This document shows, piece after piece, positions 56,294 through 64,000 of a DNA stretch of 64,000 nucleotides. Every line of letters begins with the position of its first letter. Position 1 is the first letter of the stretch. The position numbers and the translations under genes were made by a program. The stretch covers positions 95,127,071 to 95,191,070 of the forward strand of contig NC_084793.1 in assembly GCF_963169125.1 (NCBI RefSeq). Direction: 5' to 3'. This stretch comes from Humulus lupulus (lineage: Eukaryota; Streptophyta; Magnoliopsida; Rosales; Cannabaceae). The notes beneath the pieces were generated by a model. It made no database searches and was not told the DNA's origin. It saw nothing but the letters and a program-made list of their open reading frames with translations.

Positions 56294-57480
56294 GGGTGTT
56301 TCAAATGCACCCGACCTCGCATAGCGAGACCCTGAGGTGGGGGTGTCTTGTGTATCTATTTGAGGCCCTTGCATCGAGGTGCCTTGTACACCCAGCCTCG
56401 CATAGCAAGGCCCTCAGGCATAGCGTGGTTGAACCCCACGGCTTTGTGTGTGATGCTCTATGGGATAATTTTCCCATATTCACAATTGCCCTCGATTCTA
56501 TGAGCACACTTTCAAGTTTGTTTGTAGACTTTTTCATATGTTTTCTATGTGATATGTATGGCGCTCATGCTTCGTCTTTTCTTGAAGGGGCATGGAAAGG
56601 TCACATTTGGAGTGATATCTTGTGGTGGATGAAGAAACACAAAATACACCTTGGTTTTGTGTTTCTTTCTAGTTTATAAAGAAACACAAAATCCAACTAG
56701 CTTTGGTAGTGATCCAAGTGTGTCCTTAAGATTGAATGAGAGCCAACCATTCCCAAGTGCGGATCCCATGGTTGTCAATACCTTTGATCCCCACTCTCCA
56801 TTTTTAATTTGATCCAAGGGCTATGGAGCCTTGGCTCTTCCTATAAATACCCAAAACATGGACCAATTTTCTCACACTAAAGATTACATAGCCTACTGGT
56901 AATTCTTTCAAGTCACTTCCAACAGCTCCAAGGTTCCATCCTCCATAGAAACATTTTGTGGGATAATTTTCGCCACTATGAAATTTCCTTTTATTTTTAC
57001 TATCCATGCTTCCATTGTAGTGAATATAGGGTGCTTTCGCTTAGGAGGTCGTCCTCGTAACTTTAAAGGTCCATCTCACACATATCCAGGGGCATGTTTC
57101 CACACACTCTATGGCCTTCCCTCGCATACCCAAGGTCTCATTCGTACACATCCAAGTATGCTTCCTTCTGCCAATGGTATATGCACACTCTCTTATCTTT
57201 TATATGAGAGTAGGGGCCATAGATTAGTATGTAACATTTCCTTAAGAGTTCCTTGTTCCCATGCCACATTAGGCGCACATACATGGGTCCTTATCTTACG
57301 CCAATTACACTCTTGTTGTAGACATAGGGTTGTCTTCACGCACACACATCGTCGAGTCTTAGCTTGCATGTGGTGTCTGGAAGGTCATCTAAAGTTCTGC
57401 CTAATGTTGAACCTATCGAGTTGTCATCTTTTGACTCTGAGGCCAATATTTACAAACCATTTGCAAATGAGGGTGTGTGA
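56294..57480 (+). other. right part of LTR of element H and promoter region of its antisense gene
   Basis: 56294-56440 continues the GCGAG-type array interrupted by Athila (CCTCGCATAGCGAGACCC, CCTCGCATAGCAAGGCCC). Beyond it lies a plus-strand TATA box (56842-56849) and about 630 bp leading to the antisense gene. Just before 57481 the frame of that gene is already open (PIELSSFDSEANIYKPF), ending at TGA 57478-57480. Confidence 0.5.
56842..56849 (+). promoter_or_regulatory. TATA box upstream of antisense gene of element H
   Basis: TATAAATA in the context CTTCCTATAAATACCC, followed 30-40 bp later by a CACACTAAAG region suitable for a start site. It is about 640 bp upstream of the ORF at 57481, comparable with element E. 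Confidence 0.55.
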
Positions 57481-58560
57481 ATGATCTACCTGCAGTGGTT
57501 ATCCAACCTTAGGCAAAAGGCATGGGGCCTTGAGAGTGAACTTGAATCTGTTACTAGTGGTGGGGGTTCTTGTTTCTCCCCATGGCACGAGACATACGTC
57601 TCCCAACGAAAATCAACCCTTCAAGATTGCATAGCCAAAATTGCTTGCCTAGAGGAAAACCTAACACCTGAACCTCCATCTCCCTATGGTACTAAAGCTC
57701 CAAACGTCGGGGGTCCTACTCATCGGGATGTCGATAGTCATCCCCCTGAACTTGAGTTTTTGTCCATGGTATTTCCCTCATTTCTTCTTCCATCCATGGC
57801 CGAACGTCATAGGTTCAAGCAGTATGCGGGTAGACATAGGACAGGTAGAGGGCCTTCTAGGGGGTTGATGAATTTAATCGCTTACAAACCACATGTTATT
57901 TCTTTCCAGATATCATACATGCCAAGGGAGATCCCTGACAAGTTTGAGAATGCAGACATCGAGTCAACTCTGACCTAGAACAAACTCTCTAACATGCTAA
58001 AGGCCCATCGATTGTCACCGGACATCAGCTTCATCATTCCGTCCCATAACGACCGTGCATCTGAGCCGCCAGAGGGGCTTGTAACTTTGAATGGCTCGGT
58101 GATCAAGTCTAAAGAGGCCTTGCCACTCCAACCCTTCTTTGTTAGGGTAATTAACTATTTTGAGCTTACACCTCTTCAGCTGTCACCCAGCTCTTGGGTT
58201 TTATTAAGTTGTCTGTATTTGTTATATAAGCAAGTGCACCTCCAGGGGGCCTCCATCAATGATGTCCATCATCTATTCACTCTAAGGGCGAACCCAACAA
58301 CCCCTGGATTCTATCAGCTCCAAAAGGTTGTGGCTCTCTCAGGGTATCCCCTCATGGAGGGCTCCATTTTCAATAGGGGTTCGTAGAAGAGCAATTTTTT
58401 CTTCACCAACAGTGTATCCACCCACCATACCCGCTTCAACATATCAAGTAAGCCTTTTCTATCTGCATATATATATATATATACTTGTATTTACCCCTCT
58501 TCTCAGGTTTGCCTTACTATACCTATTCCTTTTCCATGGCCTTAGGTCTTGAAGGGGTTG
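57481..58560 (+). pseudogene. Transposase_28-like (PF04195) antisense gene of element H
   Basis: Two open plus-strand stretches in one family context: 57481-57978 (helical segment with TLQDCIAKIACLEENL, then a Pro-rich linker) and 57994-58386. The second has SPDISFIIPSHNDRASEPPEG, LPLQPFFVRVINYFELTPLQ and LSPSSWVLLSCLYLLY, which I recognise as the putative gypsy-type transposon domain (PF04195). A TAG at 57976-57978 separates them. A GT...AG intron (58448-58506, 59 bp) follows, and coding-like sequence continues to about 58730. A truncated LTR replaces the rest. Gag-pol of H is not visible. Confidence 0.6.
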
Positions 58561-58730
58561 TCAGCCCCACTTTGCGTCTTATAGCCTGCGACCGTGTGGC
58601 GAAGTTCCTTGGTATGCCAGCTTCATGCAAATAGGCTTACTGCCTTTTCACTGAGGGAAATCTCTATTCATCCAAGTTGTCATCTCTGGTCCAATCCATT
58701 TCCTTATGCTTCATCTCATCCAATTCTACA

Positions 58731-59552
58731 GGATATGGGACTACTAAGTCACCCCGGGTCCCATAGCCCTATCCTCTGTATAAGCGTACCCGATGCTGAC
58801 CATCATCCTACATGCTAAGGTTATTCTTGACTAATAAATCAATGCTAGGATATGGGATTAATAAGTTACCCCAGAACCCTGAGTCCTATCCTCTATTTAA
58901 GCGTATAATGCGCTAACCAGCACGCAACGTGCTAAGGTCGTGCTTGACTAATAAGTCAATGCTAGGATATGGGACTAATAAGTCACCCCGAATCCATTAG
59001 TCCTATCCTCGATTTAAGCGTACCTGGCACTTCTGGTTAGCATAACCATAACGACCAGCGCTCAACGTGCTATTGTCTCCCTTGATTGATAAGTCAATGC
59101 TTTACGACATGCTCTCAGTGCTTTTGCCAACCTTGACTAATAAGTCAATGCTTTACAACCAGCGCTCAGCGCTATTGTTGTCTTTGACTGATAAGTGAAG
59201 CCTTTCTCAATAAGATAGTGCAAATAGGCATATATCATATATCAAATATCTAGATATAAAGCATTTGGCATGCTTAACCGAAAATCATAAGCATAATCAT
59301 AATCATGCACGTACTCAGGCGTTCATGCCTTATTCATGTTCCTGCTCAACAATTCGGAATCACAAGCATAATAATAATCATGCACATGTATAGAGACTCG
59401 AGCTCTATTCAATTCTATATTCAACATTCAAGGCATGCCATAATCACATGTATCACATAATGGGTGCAGTTTTCTTACCTTTGGTCCAAGCACAGGTTAC
59501 CAATAAATGACCCTTGAGCAAGATCCTGATTCTAAACCCTTAGCGATAACCT
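58731..59552 (-). repeat. Tekay-type LTR fragment (subfamily B), antisense
   Basis: It contains three diverged copies of an AGGATATGGGACTAATAAGTC unit (58731, about 58850, about 58970) and several TTGACTAATAAGTCAA palindromes (58826-59205). It ends with GTGCAGTTTTCTTACC at 59464, as in the LTRs at 531-2308 and 32365-34989. It is broken at 59552 by element G (flank AACCT) and has no intact left terminus. Confidence 0.7.
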
Positions 59553-61493
59553 TGTAACGTCCCAAAATTACCTAATAAGGCTTAGGGCCTTGATTAGGGG
59601 ACGAGGATGGAAATATATGGAATTATATGTTTATTTGATTGTGATTATGTGAGTTATATGATAATATAACTAGTTGTGAAAGTTTAGGGATATTAAATAT
59701 GCATGTGGGCCTATTTCTTATTATAAGTGCAACTTTTGTAATTTGGCCTATTATGGGCATAATTGTATATATATGCATATATGTGATAAATGTGAGAGAC
59801 CACATTATTATGTGGGTTTATTTAGGTTACTCGGCATGAGACGATCCTAGGAAGCAAGTTAGTGGGAAAGTCACAACGGGACCCAATACCCGACTCGGGG
59901 TAATTCAAGGGGGTGTTTTAGGTATTTGGCATTGAATTGGGTTATCGGGTAATTGGAATGAATAATTGGGGAATATTTGGAGTTAGTGAGTTTAGGAGGG
60001 AATACTAGGGAATTTGACCATTTTTCCCTCGGGGACGTTTTTGGTACCCCGAGCCTCGGGATTAGCTTAAATAAACTTAAGCCTTACGAAAACATAAAGA
60101 AACACACAAACACTTCACTGAACCGACTCTCCCTCTCTCTCATTTCTCTCTCAACTTTCTAAGCTAGTCTTTGAAGAGTTAAGAAGATTGTGGCTGGAAA
60201 CTAAAGAATTGAAGCCTCGGGATTAGAATTCGGATAGCTTGTGGCTAGGGGATCACCGTTCATAACTAAGGTTATCTCTAGGGGCTCGGAATCAGGATCA
60301 TGCTCGAGGGTCGTTATTATTTTACGCTATACTCAAACCTGAGGTAAGAAAACTACACCCAATACGTGTTATATGTGATCGGGGCTTGGCCCGACTTTTA
60401 ATAACAATTATGATTAGGGCTTGGGCTTGGGCTTGGGCTTGGGCTTCGGCCCCTGAGAAAAAATATGTTTAAGTTATCATTTCACATGTTGATTAATCCT
60501 ACTTGAATATTCTATAACTGCTTAAGTGTTACAAGTCTGTTTGCATGGTTTGTGTGGCTAAGGCTTGGCCCCGTTAAATAAGTATGATTATTATAATGAT
60601 TACGGTTACTTTATGGTAATATGTGATTAACATGCATGCGTACTCGTTTTGTTGGGGTGTGCCTATCCATATTTATTTCTTTATTGTTGTTCGAATACCT
60701 GGTTCATGGCTTGACTTATTAGTCAAGGACGGCAATAGCACACTGTGCGCTGGTCAAAAGGCTTGGGCCTAAATCAGCAACGTACTATTACGTTGGCCAA
60801 CCCTATGATTGTTGGAAAATGAAAGGTGTTTGGCTAGCTCTATGGCTAGTTACTCCGAGCTAAGGGCGAGAGCCTCAGGTGACTCTACGGTCACACATCT
60901 AGGGCATAGGGCCCCGGGGTTGACCCTATGGTCAACTGTTAAGGGTAGCGACCCCAAATTGGTCAAATGACCATTTATTTGTAATTGAATGACTGTATGA
61001 GTAGGTTATAATTGCTGGACATGCTAGATAAGTATCTGGGAATCTGTATTTTTTGTTTATGTACATGCTTAAGTTTTCTTGCTCAGCCTTGGACCACGGG
61101 TGCTTTGTGGTGTAGGTAAGGGAAAAGGGAAGCTTGACCATCCATGAGTTGGAGAGCTTCGGTGGCAGCGTGTACATATGTGGCTGCTCGTCCACCACGG
61201 TCAAGGATATCTTAGAGGAACTAGGGTTGTAGCCCTGATTTTGCCGCTTGGGTCAGTCGAATGTAAATTTTGATGTACATACACCTTTTTAAAAGTTTGG
61301 TTGTAATATTGTGGGATCCCATGAATGTATGAAACTTTTTAAATAAAAATCAATGGTTCCTTTGACCAAAAATGTTAACCCTAACCCTTAACATTAACCA
61401 TAGTTAAACATTTTAAACCAAATGACTTGATTAGCAAGTCTAACACAATTTAAAGTGCACAGTGTAACGGTCCTAGATTAGGAGGACGTTACA
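59553..61493 (+). repeat. 5' LTR of element G
   Basis: 1941 bp from TGTAACGTCCCAAAATTACC to GGAGGACGTTACA. The ends form a perfect 10-bp inverted pair (TGTAACGTCC/GGACGTTACA). Landmarks: CT-rich tract about 60126-60150, donor-like GAGGTAAGAAAACT (GT at 60344), a GGGCTT run, the palindrome TTGACTTATTAGTCAA near 60712, acceptor-like GTGGTGTAG (ends 61115), GGGATCCC 61313-61320. Confidence 0.93.
60417..60446 (+). repeat. (GGGCTT)5 hexanucleotide microsatellite
   Basis: Five perfect GGGCTT units followed by CGGCCCC, inside the LTR. The neighbouring LTR sequence repeats the phrase GGGCTTGGCCC singly, so the run probably grew by slippage from that seed. Confidence 0.93.
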
Positions 61494-61495
61494 AC

Positions 61496-61512
61496 TTGGT
61501 ATTAGAGTTGCC
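61496..61512 (+). promoter_or_regulatory. primer-binding site of element G
   Basis: TTGGTATTAGAGTTGCC directly after the LTR. It resembles the initiator-Met site TTGGTATCAGAGC with two changes. 61513-61956 is leader sequence without a clear signal. Confidence 0.75.
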
Positions 61513-61956
61513 AAGGTTTAAGGGTTCCTGAAGACTGGCCGGGCATGTACACTCACCACTAAAGACAAGCTCGACTCAAGGTTCGGTAATTATTATGTGG
61601 TTATGTGTTTAAATGCTTAAATATGATGTGAATGCCTTATCTGCGCGCTTGTTTAAGAAGCATGAGATAATCTGATAGGGCATGGCCCTTGACTGTTGCA
61701 TGAATGATAAAGAACATGCTTATTAGAAATGTTACACTTGCATAAATGTTTGTATATGTTTATGTGCATTGTTATTTGCTGATGGATATCAGGAAGTGCT
61801 TATTAGCACCAAGAGTGAGCATATTATGTGTTGGCATGCTTCTTAGCACTGCATCTATTGTTTCTCCGCTTGATCTTGGACCGTCAGGTGACAAGAGGTA
61901 TGGTTATTACATACCTAACGGCCGATTTGATCACTGCAAAGTGGGTAGATATCAAC

Positions 61957-63180
61957 ATGAATCCTCAAAGGTCAGAGAGGTTGGCTAACCAAGAGTTACA
62001 GGCCAGAGAAAGGAATGACCAGAGCCAAGCCCCACCGCTAGCTCTAGAAAATTGGCAGCAGGTGCTTGCTGACATGCAAGCCAGGTTAGAGAGGCAGGAA
62101 GAAGAGATATGCCTATTGAGACAGCAACAGGTTCCAATAGGGAACCCACAGCCCGCAGTGCAGGCAGTGATACAGCCAGAGGTACCAACAACAGTGCAGC
62201 CCCAGTCAGGGGGAGATAGATGGGAACCCCTGTATGAGAGGTTCAGGAAACAACACCCTCCAGTATTTGAGGGCGACTCAGATCCACTAAAGGCTGAGCA
62301 GTGGATGACCATGATAACCACCATCCTGGATTTTATGAGGGTAGGTGGTAATAAGAGAGTGGCATGCGCCACTTATATGTTTCAGGAGGATGCCCAAATA
62401 TGATGGGAGGTGGTATCCCAAACCAGAGTAGTAACAACCATGGAATGGGAAGAGTTCAAAAACTTTTTTAATGAGAAGTACTACAACGACACAGTTAAAG
62501 TTGTAAAGGCTAAGGAGTTCAGCAAGTTACTTCAGGGTAACATGACAGTGATAAATTACGCCCTGAAGTTTGACAGACTGGCAAAGTTCGTCGAGGATCT
62601 GGTGCCCACTGATGGGACCAGAAGAGAGAGATTTCTTCAGGGGCTACAACCTATGGTAGCCTGGGATGTTCGTATTACCACTGCGCCAGGATGACTACCT
62701 ATGCATATGCTATGGAGAAGGCGCTTACAGCTGAGAGCACAGAGAACAAGATCTGGCGTGACAATGCAGCCAGAAGGGATTCTAAGAGGTTGGGACCTCC
62801 ATTTATAGGCTTTGGTAGGGGCGGAGGCCCCAGTGACCAGAAGAGGAAGACTCTGGAAATAGTGTCAGCTCCAGGGCCAGATAAGAGTCCATGGGGCATA
62901 CAGATGGGCCGCCACGGTGGCAGTGAGACCTGGAGAGCATTCCCAGAGTGTACTCGGTCCAAGAGGTGTCATATTGGGGAATGTCGGGCAAAGGCCTGCT
63001 TTATTTGTGGCAGTCTAGGGCAATTGAAGAAGGACTGCCTGAGACCCAGAAAGGAAGAGTCGAAGAAGGTGGACAGCCTGACGCTAGCTCATGTGTTCAC
63101 CTTGACTCAGGCAGAGGCCGAGGCTAGTCCCTCGGTGGTTACAGGTCAGATTTCTAGTGCTGGAAACTTCTATACTGTTT
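61957..63180 (+). pseudogene. gag of element G
   Basis: The frame starts at ATG 61957 (MNPQRSERLANQEL). It has a helical N-terminus rich in Gln, and the capsid domain holds EPLYERFRKQHPPVFEG, AEQWMTMI, WEEFKNFFNEKYYND and NYALKFDRLAKFVEDL. Breaks are a TGA at 62401-62403 where relatives have Trp and a frame change near 62690. The knuckle reads CFICGSLGQLKKDC (62997-63038), so the metal-binding His is Gln (CAA at 63021-63023). The upstream ATG near 61828 lies in LTR-distal leader and is less likely. Confidence 0.87.
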
Positions 63181-63580
63181 TGTTGATTCGAGTGCTACGC
63201 ACTCTTTTGTTGCTAGTAGAATTATAGATGGATTGTGTAGACCATGTGACTTCTATCCTATGGGGTTTAGTACTATGTTGCCTACTGGGGAGTTAGTGGT
63301 TTCCAAGAGATGGGTTAGATCACTACCAGTTATAGTGGATGGTAGGGAATCATCAGTTGACTTGGTAGAATTGGTGATGACTGATTTTGATATAATTCTG
63401 GGCATGGATTGGCTAGAGAAGTATGGAGCAACAATAGATTGCAAGAAGAAGATGGTAAACTTTGAGCCCGAGGGTGAGGACCCTTTTGTATTCATTGGCA
63501 CTGTGCATGGACCCCGCATACCTATGATATTTCTACATAGAGCTAGAGACCTATTGCAGGGGGGATGCATAGGTTCATAG
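63181..63580 (+). pseudogene. aspartic protease of element G
   Basis: After a frame change near 63180 the sequence reads VDSSATHSFVASRI (63182 onward), where relatives have VDSGATHSF. The catalytic D-S-G is D-S-S (AGT at 63191-63193). MLPTGELVVSKRWVRSLPV and DIILGMDWLEKYGATIDC follow, the latter being the flap and C-terminal motifs. The frame ends at 63580 and the linker continues one frame over. Confidence 0.83.
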
Positions 63581-64000
63581 CTAGCGTGGTGGATACCACT
63601 CAGGTCATGCCAGTGGGACTAGAACATACCCGATACGTCTGTGAGTTTCTGGACATGTTTCCAGAGGATCTGCCAAGGTTACCTCCACACAAGGAGATTG
63701 AGTTTGTGATTGAATTGGCGCCAGGGACAGAGCCAGTGTCTAGGGTACCCTATAGGATGGCTCTAGCTCAGCTAAAGGAACTAAAGGTTCAACTACAGAA
63801 GTTACTAGACTTGGTTTTTATTAGGCCCAGTTTCTCGCCATGGGGCGCACAAGTTCTCTTTGTGAAGAAAAAGGACGGTTCTTTGAGGATGTGTATCGAT
63901 TACAGAGAACTTAACACATTGAATATCAAGAACAGATACCCACTGCCAAGGATTGATGATTTGTTTGATCAGTTGCAGGGTAGAACAGTATTCTCTAAGA
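63571..64000 (+). pseudogene. pre-RT linker and start of RT of element G (runs off window)
   Basis: Open from 63571 to the edge: [20 protein letters not shown], then [14 protein letters not shown], then the RT fingers with [18 protein letters not shown] and [20 protein letters not shown]. The catalytic palm lies beyond the window. No stop appears in this part. It was joined to the protease by a frame now lost. Confidence 0.85.

Larger units (their letters stand above)
59553..64000 (+). mobile_element. Tekay/Del-like element G, 5' part
   Basis: 5' LTR (59553-61493), PBS, leader, gag, protease and the start of RT, running off the right edge. It is the same lineage as element C in the opposite orientation. 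It has a stop, at least three frameshifts and altered zinc-knuckle and protease residues. Confidence 0.92.

Noticed and set aside
56978..57484. 168-codon plus-strand ORF rich in Cys and His
   Set aside because: No recognisable domain, and the adjacent frame carries the upstream part of the PF04195-like gene, which fits the context better.

Overview
The window is plant nuclear DNA made almost entirely of LTR retrotransposons nested inside one another. The evidence is plant-type Ty3/gypsy lineages (Tekay/Del-like chromovirus, Tat-like, Athila-like), plant-style primer-binding sites, spliceosomal-looking introns and 5-bp target-site duplications (TSDs). I find no host gene, rRNA, tRNA or CRISPR array. 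The genome is probably a repeat-rich eudicot; I cannot name the species from sequence alone.

Layout, left to right. (1) 1-2308: the 3' end of a Tekay-type LTR sitting in an antisense related LTR. (2) 2310-25751: a minus-strand Tat-like element, D, with antisense ORF, pol, gag, PBS and 5' LTR. D is broken by a solo LTR in its integrase (4055-6331, TSD GCCAA) and by a complete minus-strand Tekay element, C, in its gag (10285-23918). C itself carries a solo LTR in its left LTR (12376-14562, TSD GTTTC) and another between gag domains (18406-20313). (3) D lies in the integrase of a plus-strand Tat-like element, E (25752-31594 in this window). E keeps an intron-containing antisense gene (27230-29916) with its own TATA box. 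(4) 31595-42300: AT-rich copia-type LTR remnants, a solo LTR with a palindromic minisatellite (32365-34989) and an inverted-repeat element enclosing an intron-containing coiled-coil fragment (35297-37970). (5) 42300-58800: remains of a third Tat-like element, H, split by a complete young Athila element (43185-56293, TSD GGGTG) with an env-position ORF. (6) 58731-64000: an LTR fragment broken by a plus-strand Tekay element, G, that runs off the window end.

The coding regions served retrotransposition (gag capsid, protease, reverse transcriptase/RNase H, integrase, with a chromodomain in C). Every element whose polyprotein can be read has premature stops, frameshifts or catalytic substitutions, so none looks autonomous. 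The least expected feature is that Tat-like elements carry a gene on the strand opposite to gag-pol, with introns and a separate promoter. Two copies (E, H) have a TATA box at a similar distance upstream.
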